The notes under the pieces were generated by a model that worked only from the letters and a program-made list of their open reading frames with translations, was not told the DNA's origin and did no database searches. A stretch of DNA of 50,381 nucleotides from Condylostoma magnum. Lineage: Eukaryota; Ciliophora; Heterotrichea; Heterotrichida; Condylostomatidae. Both the position numbers and the translations under genes were made by a program. The DNA is taken from positions 1-50,381 of the forward strand of contig CAKKTI010000123.1 in assembly GCA_920105805.1 (NCBI GenBank), in the 5' to 3' direction. Shown one piece after another: positions 1 through 12,980 of the stretch (the stretch's first letter is position 1; each line of letters opens with the position of its first letter).

Positions 1-252
1 TATTGACAAGTATTCAATTAAATATACGAATAACTCCTAATTCTATTATAAAAATATTTCAATACAAGCTAGTATATTTGTTTGTATATCAATTATTTAT
101 AAAACAAAATTTAAAGCATTATTAATTATAAGAAATAATAGCAATAACTACAATCTAGTTTTATATTTTATATAATTAACATCTAGCATAATAAAATTAA
201 CTTTGTAATAATTGAATTTTTTAAGCAGTAAATTAGCTTAAAATACAAAAAT
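1..252. other. AT-rich left flank, no gene seen
   Basis: This stretch is very AT-rich with many short A and T runs. I see no conserved protein segment in any of the six frames. Its right end is the likely 5' flank of the plus-strand gene starting at 253. It may also hold the end of a gene lying outside the window. Confidence 0.4.
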
Positions 253-2394
253 ATGTATTAAGGGGTAAACATTGTAATATTATTAATCGGAACGCTCCTA
301 ATACATTACTATATTGCTTAATATCCCCCCAGAGTAATTATTATTTAGATATTACTAACAAAATAGCCTTTATAGTGATAATACTAGCTTTAAAGGCTTT
401 AAAATACAGATGATAATGAATACGATTGTGAAAATTGTGATTGAAATATATACAATAATATCACAGATAGCTAACCACTTAATATTGATAATGATATAAA
501 TATACCTACATTCAACCCTGATTTAGTTTGTAGGCCTTAAACTTTTGGATATAGCCAACAAGATGCAGACAGATTATTTCCCTATAAAGGCTATAAAAGA
601 TGCAGCTAAATATACAAGCCAAAGCGCCTTCCAAACATCAATCTAGATTTAGAAAATAATCTTTTTACAATGAATTGCACAGGAAAATACTCTTTAGGAG
701 GAAATTCATTTAATTACGACTTAGGCTTTAACACTTACACACAAAAACTAAAGCATTACGATGGAACTCCAGTTAAACTAAAAAACAATGAAGATTTTGT
801 ATATGCAACATGTGATTTAGGCAAATAAGACTAATTTGAGGAAGTAGTTCTTAAAAATAAGCCTAAACCTGAAATCACGCAAAATCTTTAGCAAGCATAA
901 AGACCATTAGTAATACTTAACTTAGTCTATGATTCTGTCAGCAGGAGAGGATTTTATAGAAAGCTTACTAGTCTGGTGCAATACCTTTCCAACATAAACC
1001 CTAATTATAAAACATTCGACTTCAAAATTCATAACGTAATGGGCGAATACTCAGCTAATAATATCATGCCCTTTTTATATGGGGATGTTCCATACAAAAT
1101 GTTTCAGCAGAGGGTAGAAGGAGACCCGTATTACTCTACTAGTATTTATAAATTTGCTAAGGAATACAACTTTACTACATTAATTACAGTAGACGGTTGC
1201 AATGATGATTTGGCTCGCTATATAGGCAGAAACCCCACTGTTGATCATATTTTAAGCTTCTTTTGATGCCCAGCTTACGAGTACTATGGATACCAGAACA
1301 ACATGCAGAGGCAAAGATGCATTGGATAGGAAAACAGTCATGTTTATGATTACAATTATATACTAGATTTCAGTAAGAACTATAACAAGCATAATTAGTG
1401 GATTTATTCGCATATTGACACTGCTCATGAGGACACTGGCTTATTAATTGAAACTTTAGATGATGATACAGTTGATTTTCTAGATAAACTCCTAAAACAA
1501 TCAGAAGATAAAGATGTTTTAATTTGATTGATCGGAGACCATGGCATGAGGTATGGAGAATGGTTTAAAAAGGTCGATGGATCCCATGAACACAAACTTC
1601 CTGTATCTATCGTTATCGCTTCCAATAGCCTTTTAGAATAGTTTCCATATAGTATTGATATTTTACAACACAATTCTGATAGATTAACTTCAAAACTTGA
1701 TTTGTATTTAACCTAGAAGCATGTTATTCATTAAGTAACAACAAAATAATAGATTTATAGAGGTCACGAGACATATGAGATGTTTAAATCATCAACTTCC
1801 GAACGATTTGAGCCTATAAGTTGATTTGTTGGGAAAATTAATAATAATAGGACATGTGAAGAAGCCGGAGTACCTGCGTTTTGATGCTCTTGTTTGAATT
1901 TTATTGATATTGGGTAAAATATTGATGCAGAGTTGGAGTTTGATATTAAGAGCTTAGCTGGTGAAATTGTATATTAGATTAATGAGGAAGTAAATACTCC
2001 TAAGACTACAGGATATAATAATATTTGCTAGAAGGTTACTCTTAAAAGTATTTAAAAAATTTAGATCTTGAGTACAGATGAGTAGTACTTTAAGTTCTAG
2101 TTAACGTTTAATGAGTCGGATACAGCTTTAATAGAAGCAGTGGCGGTAATAACAACTAAAAAGTACAGAGCTAGGAATATAAGTGACTCTTATATAATAA
2201 TTCCATATTATGCTAAAGGGCGTAGGACTATTAGGTTGATATATACACGTAGAATAGACTAATATGCTGGAGTTTGTGAGGTAGCAGCCCGAGGTAAGTA
2301 ACTTCCTCCAGAATTATGTATATGTAATGATATAGAATATATTAAAAGCAGAAATACAGACCTAAAAGACGCTATAGAGAACTTCAACAAGTAA
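253..2394 (+). CDS. DUF229 family protein, membrane-anchored
   Basis: About 713 residues with TAA/TAG read as Gln and TGA as Trp. The first ATG of the frame begins a hydrophobic segment (VNIVILLIGTLLI, about residues 5-20) that looks like a signal anchor, so the rest is probably lumenal or extracellular. The core matches DUF229, an alkaline-phosphatase/sulfatase-like fold of unknown activity: YDSVSRRGFYRKL near residue 226, then NVMGEYSANNIMPF, then LIGDHGMRYGE near residue 425 and DGSHEHKLPVS after it. GDH is a metal-site motif in that fold. The Trp just before it is a TGA codon. The end is uncertain: in-frame TAA lies at 2392 and 2401 and TGA at 2446, which is already inside the convergent minus-strand gene; I take the first. 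A possible 15-nt intron is listed separately. Family call is firm; substrate unknown. Confidence 0.75.
334..348 (+). other. candidate 15-nt intron
   Basis: The sequence GTAATTATTATTTAG starts with GT, ends with AG and is 15 nt long, the size typical of heterotrich ciliate introns. It is five whole codons, so removing it keeps the frame. It sits in the poorly conserved N-terminal part of the DUF229 gene just after the membrane segment. Nothing in the reading requires it to be spliced; this is only a size and end match. Confidence 0.25.
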
Positions 2395-2415
2395 GTTAGA
2401 TAATTACTTATAAAA

Positions 2416-3249
2416 TCAATATATAGGCAGTCCCTTCACCAAGCTTGACTTCATTTTCTCTCTAAAATCAGTATTTTTCTGCATATAGTCATCCATTTGC
2501 TTGATATCTGCCTTTTGTGATATAATAGTTAAGATTTCATAGGATAGTTGCTCTAATGTCTATGATCTAGGATCTCCTATAAAAATAACATTCCCAGTGT
2601 CTTCCTCTAGCAGGTAAACACATCCTAAATTCCCAAACACCTCTTCTAATCCCTCCTTTACCTCTTAATTAGGCAAATAAGCCCCAAGCAAGCTTCTAGA
2701 ATATCTAAACACATAATCAGCAACATCTTTTAAACTAGGATTATCATCCATAGCTACAAAGATTGATAGTATCTCTATATTCCTCTTTTACTATATATAA
2801 TCCTTAAGCCTACTGAATCTTTGCATAGCTATATGATTCTCTCCCAACATATCATGGTATAACAGTACATACTTCCCCTTGCAAACCTAATCAGTATTGA
2901 TAACGTTTCCAAACTACTCACTTTGTGTAGCAAGTCCTAACTCCCAGTACTTGTAATCATAATCAGAAGAGTCAAAGTTATGCTTGGGTAAACTGTTAAG
3001 ATAATTTATATCAAACTTTTTCCTTAACCTTTGACTCTTATACAACAGATAAGCCGGAGTACTCAATATAAATCCCCATATAAGCGCATTTATCTTTACA
3101 TTTTGCCCTATATTCCAATAAAGAAACTATAGATCAGTATGGTCATCCCAATACTGCTTATACTAATACTCAGTGAGCACATTAGCATGCTTTTACACCT
3201 TATAGCCTTCCTTCGTATACCTAATAGATCTCCTTATCCCTCTTAGCAT
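2416..3249 (-). CDS. SCO1/SenC-like mitochondrial protein, Cys motif absent
   Basis: About 277 residues on the minus strand, from ATG at 3249 to TGA at 2418-2416. There is a basic N-terminus, a membrane segment near residue 55 (NALIWGFILSTPAYLLY), then a thioredoxin-like region that follows the SCO1 layout: FGNVINTDQ, GKYVLLYHD, ILSIFVAMDDNPSLKDVADYV, then a C-terminal strand pair. SCO1 proteins bring copper to cytochrome c oxidase in the inner mitochondrial membrane. The CxxxC copper site that should follow the first strand (after VLLY) is not there; the matching segment reads HDMLGENHIAM. So it may be a non-copper-binding paralogue, or only share the fold. Its start codon is six bases from that of the divergent kinase gene, and no other Met is available near the N-terminus. 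Confidence 0.45.
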
Positions 3250-3255
3250 TTATAA
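3250..3255. promoter_or_regulatory. 6-bp gap between two divergent start codons
   Basis: The only bases between the minus-strand ATG (3247-3249) and the plus-strand ATG (3256-3258) are TTATAA, a perfect palindrome resembling a TATA element. Both starts are well constrained: the minus gene has no later in-frame Met before its membrane segment, and the kinase has none before its glycine loop. The two transcripts must overlap or be nearly leaderless. Promoter function is inferred from position only. Confidence 0.35.
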
Positions 3256-4956
<1,701 letters not shown>

Positions 4957-4971
4957 TTATAATAATTTCAC

Positions 4972-7224
4972 ATGATAAAATCTCGACTTTACGAGTACCT
5001 AAAATAGTACTTAGGTGAATATTTATACGGTATGGAACAGGAATAGCTAGAGATAGCGTTGCTATCTGGTAGTGTAAACTTCACAAATGCCAATTTAAAG
5101 CCTAGCAAAGTAAATGAGTTACTCATTTCCCATGGTATGCCCTTCAACCTAAAAGCTGGACTAATAGGAAACCTTTCTCTCAATTTCAGCTACACTTAAT
5201 GATCCAAAAATCCCGTAAGAGTAGATATTGATGAGTTGCTGCTGGTTTTTGGGCCTATTTTAGATAAAAATCCAGGTCAACCGTGCGACAGACTAGAGAC
5301 TTTTGCCTCTGATGAAGAATTTTACTAAGATGATTTGCTCATTTCGCACAGAAAATCTCCTTCAAATTCCAGTTCAATCGGAACTTAGTCAGATTTTGAG
5401 TCGTTTTTGTCGGATAGAAGTGAAATCCTGATTGAAAGTGTGGAATCCTATGAAACTATTAATACTGAAGTGTATTTATCTAATAATACGTCGCCTAAGG
5501 GAAGTTTTATGGCTTCTGGGATACTGGAAGAAGGGAAGCGGATTGTAAGGAAGAATATACTGAAATGTATAAAATAGTTGTAGTTTTCAGTTAAGACACT
5601 GCATATTAGGTATGAGGATGAAACTTATGCGTACTAGTCTCCGTACTCGTTTGGTATATGTGCGCAGGTTATTCAATTCAGCTTTGATTGTAATAATAAG
5701 TAAGATTAAAGTGGGCTAAAGGAGAATTTAAAGAAGTTTAATGCTAGCAGTATTGGAGCTTATTTTAACTATATGTCTAGTATGATTGTCCCGTCTTCAT
5801 TGTGAGAGGCTACACTGAATTCACCTATAGGAGTATTTGAAGCTTTCCCTGCATGTGAAATGAAAGATCTGATAATATAGGAATCTAACGAGCTGTATAG
5901 AGAAGATTCATAGGTGGTGCTGATATCTCCTTTTGACTTTGAGGCTAACGTGACAGTAGAGAAGAATAATCAAAAATTAAGCTTAAGTCTCAACGCAAGC
6001 TCAATCAAGGTTAATATATCGGCATAAATGGTGGAATGTGGAAGATATTTTGAAAGTTACTATGAAAATGTAAAACTATGGTGGACTATTAGGAGATTTA
6101 GACCCAGTTAGAATATAAGTACAGAGCCTATTTCAGATAATGCTTCTGTATAGGAGAAAAAGGACCGGTTTAAGGTAGTTTAAAGCTGGTTTCACTATGC
6201 ATTTTGCTTTATATCTGCAAGAAGGAACTTGTAAGGGTAAAGGTTGCTTTTATGTGATAGGGAAAAATAGCAAAATAAAATGAAGAAAATCTATAAGCAA
6301 AATACAAAGAAAATGGGAAATGATGTTTAATAGGCTTAGAGGTCTAGGAACAGAAGGGGAACGATTAATGGAAGTGCAGATTTAAGTCAAAAGAATTTCA
6401 AGCAAAGAGGAACTTATTCTAAATCCTTTCATAGCGGAGATTATACAAGTAGGTTTTAGGTTACATGTTTACAAGAATATTTAAACGATTTTTAAATTCA
6501 GATCAATATAGAAAAACTTGAGGCTAATTTAATTGATTAAGAACTGCTTATTAACAATCAATTTAAAGAAATAAAACTAGATTTTCAGAATAAAGATAAT
6601 TATTTAAATGGGAACATAACATGCTAAGGCTTTCAGAGTTTTCTTTGTCAAGATGAAATCAGTATAATATAGACAAAAGACAGTTCTAAGTTCCTATAGA
6701 TTAGTTTAGAGTTCAACCCCAATAAAATATTAACCCTCAATGCATGAAACAAAAGATGCTAAGAACTTAATATACAGAGCTAAATTGACTTTCAGATGGG
6801 TAATCTTAATAATGATCAAATACTTAAACTCTTGCGGATGTTATTTACTATGATAACTGATAAATCATACAAGGACCAGGTTTTTAGTAATGCTAAGCAA
6901 AATGATAGCTAAAATCTTATTAAAGATCTCATAGACTAAGTCTCAAATTGGCCCAAAAAGTTCAGAAAAACCTTTTTCAGATAAGAAATTTATAATGGTG
7001 ATATACTGTCTAATTTTGTATCCACCTTAAACATATAGCAAGAATCTTAAGATTACAACTGGGAGTTGAAACTCTACAAAGGCGAAGGTTAATCCTTAAT
7101 TCAACTAAATGATTGAACTCAAGAATATACGGGCAGGGACTTTAAAAGTCTTTACATATTTATTATAATGAGGCTATTACATTTTAGTAATAAGCTTCAT
7201 CAACTTGAGGCTGATTTATTTTAA
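4972..7224 (+). CDS. short VPS13/chorein-type lipid-transfer protein
   Basis: About 750 residues. It starts exactly where VPS13 proteins start: MIKSRLYEYLKQYLGEYL, then LEIALLSGSVNFTNANLKP and MPFNLKAGLIGNLSLNF, which form the N-terminal chorein cap. Near residue 211 comes LHIRYEDETYAYQSPYSFG, the conserved VPS13 stretch elsewhere written HIRYED...P.AFG. Family proteins form hydrophobic grooves moving phospholipid between organelles at contact sites. Usual VPS13 proteins exceed 3000 residues, so this is a short form holding mainly the N-terminal quarter, or the gene was reduced. The C-terminal part is less conserved. The end is placed at TAA TAA (7222-7227); a TGA follows at 7246, before the convergent CDPK ends at 7263. 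Confidence 0.7.
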
Positions 7225-7262
7225 TAAACATTTTTAAATGTGCATTGAGACTTTTATACAGT

Positions 7263-8741
7263 TTAGTTAATATTTAATAATTTGAGAAAGTCATGGGAAT
7301 TGATCCTGCCTTCTGAGTTAACCTGTAGAATATACCCTTCTAAGTCATCTTGGGCAAGATCTTCCTCAGTTAAGCATTCTTTCAAATCTTCTAAGGTAAT
7401 CACTCCATCTTCATCCTTATCAAAGGTTTTAAACGCAAGATTTAAATAAGTTTCATTAGTAGTCATTTTTTCTAATAACGCAACCATTAGGAACTCAGAA
7501 TACATTATATAGTTTTTGTCAGTTTATCTATTCAAAATTCTTTTCGCCAAGTTTTTAGCCTTTTCTAGATTCATGAACCTGTTGAAATAGCCTAACATAT
7601 CATCATATGAAATAAATCCATCATTATTTAAATCTAATCCTCTGAAAATTCGACTCAGTCCTAAAATTTCTTAACAATCTGCCAATTAATTGCTTATATA
7701 ATACAGTATCAAATTTCTTAGCTTTTGTTCACTATCAAAATTCATAAATCCTTTTAAAATTTCCCTTGCTGACTCTAAATCCATCTTAAATGTAGGATGT
7801 TTGCCTAGTCATGGATGCCTAAGACACTATTGAACTGAGTATCTCTAGTTCTAATCCCTTTCCAGCATTTTTTGTATTAAATCAATAACTTCATTGGTGG
7901 CTCCTTGAAATCCAGGGTAATCGAAAGCAAGTTCTTGGTTTTATACATTTCATAGCACTTCAGCTTTGTTTTTACCTTCAAATGGAAGTCTTCCACCGAT
8001 AAGCACGTAAAGAATAATCCCACAGCTTCAAATATCCCCCTTATATCCAGCCTGGCCTGTTATAGACTCCGGGGCTATGTAATACGATGTGCCTTTAAAT
8101 GTCTTCAAAGAAGGACATCCCATCAAGGCAGCAGTGCCAAAATCAATGATTTTTAATACTGAAAATGGTTATTATGACTCTAATAACATATTTTCTAGCT
8201 TTAAATCTCTATGAATTATTCGTTTATTATGGCAGTAGTTGATTGCACTTAGTAATTAACGCATATAATGTGCTACTACTTATTCTGACAAAATGCCACT
8301 GTTCCGTATGAATCTATATAATTCGCCCCCTGGTATAAACTCAGTGACTAAATGTATGTATTATTGGTCCTCAAAGCACTCGTATAGTTTTACTACATTT
8401 GGGTGATCAAGATTTTTCAAAATGTCCATCTCTTTGAGAAATTCATTACTATCAGTGGTGAAAAAGTCTGATTTTTTTATTGATTTAATGGCTCTTTGTA
8501 CTCCTGTTACTCGATGAATTGCTTTATATACCACGCTGCTTGCTCCTTGTCCTAATTTTTCCTCGAAGTTGTACTATGTAGCTATTGGTATTTTATGTAG
8601 TTGGATGAAATTGCTTAGCTTGAAGGTAGTTATATAGGTATTGCCCTTAGCTAAACTGTTTCCAGGATTTTTCATACTGTAGTAGTTGTCCTTATCTACC
8701 ACTTGTTTCTCGACTGAAAGCTTGCAGATATTACAGCCCAT
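7263..8741 (-). CDS. calcium-dependent protein kinase (CDPK)
   Basis: About 492 residues, minus strand. The N-terminus MGCNICK fits N-myristoylation at Gly2 plus palmitoylation at Cys3, so membrane attachment is likely. Kinase domain about 58-320: LGQGASSVVYK, AIKSI, HRDLKLENML, DFGTA, GTSYYIAPE, GDIWSCGIILY, and HPWLG, where the Trp is a TGA codon. After a junction helix come EF-hands: DLNNDGFISYDDM and DKDEDGVITLEDL are canonical; two others are degenerate. CDPKs convert calcium signals to phosphorylation in ciliates, apicomplexans and plants. It ends at TAA (7265-7263), 38 bp from the convergent VPS13-like gene. The start is followed, across 109 bp, by the divergent TTLL gene. Confidence 0.9.
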
Positions 8742-8850
8742 TTTAATTAAAAATATTAAAGTATGAGCATCTCATATATTATTAGTATATTTATGTATAA
8801 TTATTGATAGTACATATTTTATAACATAAACAAACTCATAAAACTAAAAA
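8742..8850. promoter_or_regulatory. divergent intergenic region, CDPK and TTLL
   Basis: This 109-bp AT-rich spacer separates the start of the minus-strand CDPK from the start of the plus-strand TTLL gene, so it must contain both promoters and 5' leaders. No distinct motif was recognised. The TTLL start codon is preceded by an A-rich leader. Confidence 0.4.
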
Positions 8851-10326
8851 ATGCAGGATTATCCTATATAAATTAATATCTCTAACTCATAATACGCTAT
8901 ACTAAGTTTAATAGCAAAATAACTTGACTGGGAAACTACGAATGATGAGAACGATCCTTTCGATATACTTTGAATTGACTCAGGAATGAATCTTGATACT
9001 CTGTAAAAGTTGTTATGTTATTAAAAGGTGAATCATTTCCCTGGTATGTATACAATAACAAGAAAAGACAATCTAGGAAGAAATTTGAATTGAGCAAAAG
9101 CCCAACTTCCTTAAGATTTTAACTTTTTTCCTTAAACGTGGGTTCTTCCAAGAGACAACTACCTCTTATAAAAGCAGTTTAATAAGAAAAGAGCTAAAAC
9201 GTTTATAGTGAAGCCTGAGGCGTCGTGCTAGGGACGCGGTATATTTCTTACAAGACACATAGAGTAAATTCCGGAAAGCTGTATTGTTTAAAGATACTTG
9301 CATAAACCTTACTTAATAGACTGCCTGAAATTTGATATAAGAATGTATGTTTTAATCACCTCTTGTGACCCAATGTAAATATTTCTGCATTAGGAAGGAT
9401 TAGTTAGACTTGCCACGGAAAATTATACGCCTCCTATTCCTAGTAATCTAGGAGACCTGTATAAGCACTTAACAAATTATGCGATTAATAAAAATAATCC
9501 TAATTTTATACATAATAGTACAAATATAGGAAACAGTCAGGGACATAAGCGAAGTTTAGAGTTTTTGTGGTAGTTTTTAGAGTAATAAGGTGTAAATATA
9601 CAGCAATTGTAGGAGAATATCAAAGATATTATAATCAAAACTGTTTTACTAGCCCAGCCGTAAGTAGGACATCTGTATAAATAAGGGCAAACTTATGGTG
9701 TAAATGGCTCTAAATGCTTTGAGATTCTAGGATTTGACATATTTTTAGACTGAAGACTTAAACCTTGGCTTATTGAAGTAAACCACTCACCAAGTTTTAC
9801 AGCAACAACTCCTTTAGATAAAAGCGTAAAAACAAATGTTATTAAAGATGCTTTGGTTATACTACAGCTAAACTAATAAAACAGGTAGAACATGATAAAT
9901 TAGCATAAATAATTCATATTATAAAGACAATAGATGAGATACTCTCAACTATAAGGATAATATAAGGCAAATAGTTTAATCCAGCCTTAAAATCTAGGAG
10001 GATATGAACAGTTGTTTCCTAATGATAACAATACTTATTATTTTATATAACAATTGATATAGAATAAAAACAATATTGTGCATACACGTGTTAATAAAGT
10101 TACATAAAGGAATAATATTCAGCAAGTAAGTAAACCTATTCCTTAAAGGAAAAAAATCAGTTTAAGCATTGATTCATCCGCTAGAAAATAAACTGCACTA
10201 AAAACACTACTAAAGCCAAATGTAGTCAACTTAGGAAGAGAAGGCTACAATCTAAGAAATATCGGCAAAAACATAATAAGTACTACAATTCCTTCAAGAA
10301 AATGCAGAAATGTATCAGAGCTTTAA
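8851..10326 (+). CDS. tubulin tyrosine ligase-like polyglutamylase (TTLL)
   Basis: About 491 residues. The ATP-grasp TTL domain covers roughly 50-340: DILWIDSGM, NHFPGMYTITRKDNL, FIVKPEASCQGRGIFL (ATP-binding Lys and glycine loop), DIRMYVLITS, HLTNYAIN, and near the end LKPWLIEVNHSPSF with the metal- and ATP-binding Glu-Val-Asn. This order and NHFPG favour the glutamylating TTLL group (TTLL4/6/9-like) over glycylases, though the exact subgroup cannot be fixed by eye. These enzymes add glutamate side chains to axonemal and basal-body tubulin. The last 150 residues are Gln/Asn-rich and basic, perhaps a microtubule-binding tail. It ends at TAA 10324. CCP5 and CEP41 homologues, which act on the same modification, lie 5 and 16 kb downstream. 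Confidence 0.85.
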
Positions 10327-10376
10327 ACCAGTTAATTATATACTTAAATTATCTAGAATTTCCTCTTCCATTTTAT

Positions 10377-12446
10377 ATGGCTGATAGACACAGAAGCACC
10401 CTAAAGTAGTCTAATAAGCCATTTAAACCCAAAGGTAAAACAAAGCCCAAAACAAAATCTACCAAAAAACCGAATTCAACTCCATATCAAAAACTAGACT
10501 TTTTAAAGCTCAGAAAAGCAGATAGGAAAAATCAATAAGTCCAACGACGAAAAGAGCAAAGATTAAGAACTTAAAACCAGAAACGTGGAATTCACTCATA
10601 AGACGCAAATCAGATGCAGGTTGACTAGGAATTGCCCAATCCTCCCTCAGTAATTTCTTTATTACCAATGAACCAATAATGCGATTGCATACAAATGCTT
10701 ACAAATATCACATAAGACTGTACTCAGGAAAACAATTACTTTATAGGCCCTGCATATGCTTAATCTACCAAGCTGTAGTTCTATATACTTCAGCGTAATT
10801 GGAGATTTGTTTTAGACATGTGCAAGGTGACTGATATACTGTTAATAGTGTTTTCATGTGAAAATATTGACATAAAGCAGCTCAAGCTCAACCCAGATGT
10901 CCTCTAAGCCTACGATCCTTTAGCCTATGAGTTATTATCCGCCGTAAGAAGTCAAGGAATCACTCAAATAGTAGGAGTTCTGCAAGGCCTCTCAAACTAC
11001 TCTCTAAAAGACCAGTCAAAAATTAAAAGACTATACCAAAGATACTATGAAAGCGAGTTCCCAGAGCAAGGCAAACTTCTAACAGACCCTAACAAAATAC
11101 TACGCAAAGTATCCCAATTGTCCTAAAAGTTCCAAGAGCCTCAGTGAAGAAGCTTCAGATCTTACTTTTAATCCCAGTCATACCAAATATTAGACTAGAC
11201 TACACTCTAAGTCTCGGGATATATAAGAGGCTCAGGACACTTATCATCCGACTAGCTGGTGCATATAACAAACTACGGGGATTACTAACTCTTAATGCTG
11301 CAAACTCAAAACTAATCATTCAATGCACAGAACCCGCAGTCCCTCGACCCAGAAAATGACCCAGGCCCCTTCGCAGCTGAGTAAACATGGCCGACTGAAG
11401 AAGAACTAGCAGAAGCCATGCAAAACTTACAAATTGTAAAAACTGATCATGACCCTGTGGTTGAGGATGACGACGATGAGGAGTCTATTATAGTTGAAGA
11501 ATCGTTTAATCCTTTAGAACTGTAGGAAAGACCACCTTAAGACAGGCATTTCGAGGATGAGGTTGATACTCCCAATGGGCAATTAGCTCGGGAAAGATTT
11601 GTTAAGTATAGAGGGCTTAAGAGTTTCAGGACGTCGTAGTGGAATATACACGAGAATTTACCTATTGAGTATTCTAAGATACATGAGTACTCGTTAGGGC
11701 ATAATAAAGTAAAGAGATTAGCTGTTGAGGCCGCTAAGGACATATCATAGGTTCGTAAAGGAGAGTTAGTAGTTATCACTGTTAAAAACTTTCCTGTACA
11801 TTAGCTTTAAAACCACCCAGAAGGCCTCCCTTTGGTTGTATCTAGCATTTTGCCATATGAGCACAAATTATCAGTTTTGCATTATAAAGTACAGAGGAGT
11901 GGAGATATAGAAACATAAGTTAACAGTAAGGAGCCAGTGATACTAAATGCAGGTTTTAGATGCTTTTCATGTCTTCCAATATACTCAGAGGACGTAGCCG
12001 GCCAGGATAAGTTTAAATATCTCAGAAAATTCACATAAAATGCTGTTTTGAGTATATTTTACCCTATAACCTTTGGACCTCATAATTTACTAGTATTTTA
12101 AGACACATCAGTAGGACCACAGCTCGTGGGAACTGGGCAGTACATAAACTTCGACCCAAGTCGACTGATTATAAAAAGAATTCTACTAACTGGGTACCCT
12201 ATAAAAATCCAGCATAGGAAGACTGTAGTGCGTTATATGTTTTTAGACCCAAAAGATGTGAAATACTTCAAGCCAATAGAACTGTTTACAAAAAGAGGAC
12301 TACGAGGACATATAAGATAACCAGTTGGACTACATGGAGCAATGAAATGTGTTTTTAATGATTTCATAAAGCACGAGGACATTGTGTGTCTGCCTTTATA
12401 CAAAAGAGTTTATCCGAAATGGGATCCAAGCCTTTGGAGTCAGTAG
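10377..12446 (+). CDS. TSR1: ribosome biogenesis protein TSR1
   Basis: About 689 residues. TSR1 is a GTPase-like but non-hydrolysing factor that sits on pre-40S subunits during late cytoplasmic maturation. The basic N-terminus (MADRHRSTLKQSNKPFKPKG) is typical. Then come a P-loop-like region without a Walker motif, an acidic stretch near residue 370 (VEDDDDEESII), and the strongly conserved C-terminal half: RHFEDEVDTP, ARERFVKYRGLKSFRTS, GFRCF, PITFGPHNLLVF, LVGTGQYINFDPSRLIIKRI, LTGYPIKI, VRYMF, DVKYFKPIELFTKRGLRGHI, PVGLHGAMKCVF and YKRVYPKWDPSLW. I place the stop at TAG 12444; an alternative TAA lies seven codons on, at 12465. It lies tandem with uL23, both serving ribosomes. Confidence 0.93.
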
Positions 12447-12504
12447 TTAACTAAAAAGTTTAATTAAGTATTGTTATGTGTTGAGAGCTAAAGTGTTACA
12501 AACA

Positions 12505-12939
12505 ATGGTTAAAAAGGGAGGAAATCAAGGGGCTAAGTCTACCGCTAGAGGACTAAGATAAGGAGCCGCCAAAAAGCAGCATACTAAGAGAACTGAGGTT
12601 ACTTTCAAGAGGCCCGATACTCTCAAGCTCCCTAGAAACCCAGCTTATCCTAAATACGCGTTACCTAAGAACAAAAGTCTAGATAAGTTTGATATTATGC
12701 TCCAGCCTCTTGCTACTGAGCGTGCTATGAAATGTATTGAAGATCAAAACACTTTAGTTTTCTTAACTGATACCAGAGCTAATAAGAAGCAAATCGCCAA
12801 GGCTGCTGAGAATCTATACCAAGTAAAGGTAGAAAAAGTTAACACTTTAATTAGACCAGATGCTAGAAAGAAGGCTTTTATCAAGCTAACATCTGAATTT
12901 GAAGCCTTAGACGTAGCCTACAAAATTGGAATTCTATGA
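12505..12939 (+). CDS. RPL23A: 60S ribosomal protein uL23 (L23a)
   Basis: This is a 144-residue protein, matching the family's usual length. It sits at the polypeptide exit tunnel of the large subunit. The basic N-terminal extension is followed by TFKRPDTLKLPRNPAYP, the conserved block LDKFDIMLQPLATERAMKCI, then NTLVFLTDTRANKKQI, EKVNTLIRPDARKKAFIKL and the terminal DVAYKIGIL. TGA follows the last conserved residue exactly where the family ends, which shows that TGA is a true stop in this genome although it encodes Trp elsewhere in the window. The only reassigned codon inside is one TAA in the N-terminal extension. Confidence 0.97.
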
Positions 12940-12980
12940 GTTAGGCTAACTTTTAAATTTGCTGGAAATTTAGTAATAAA

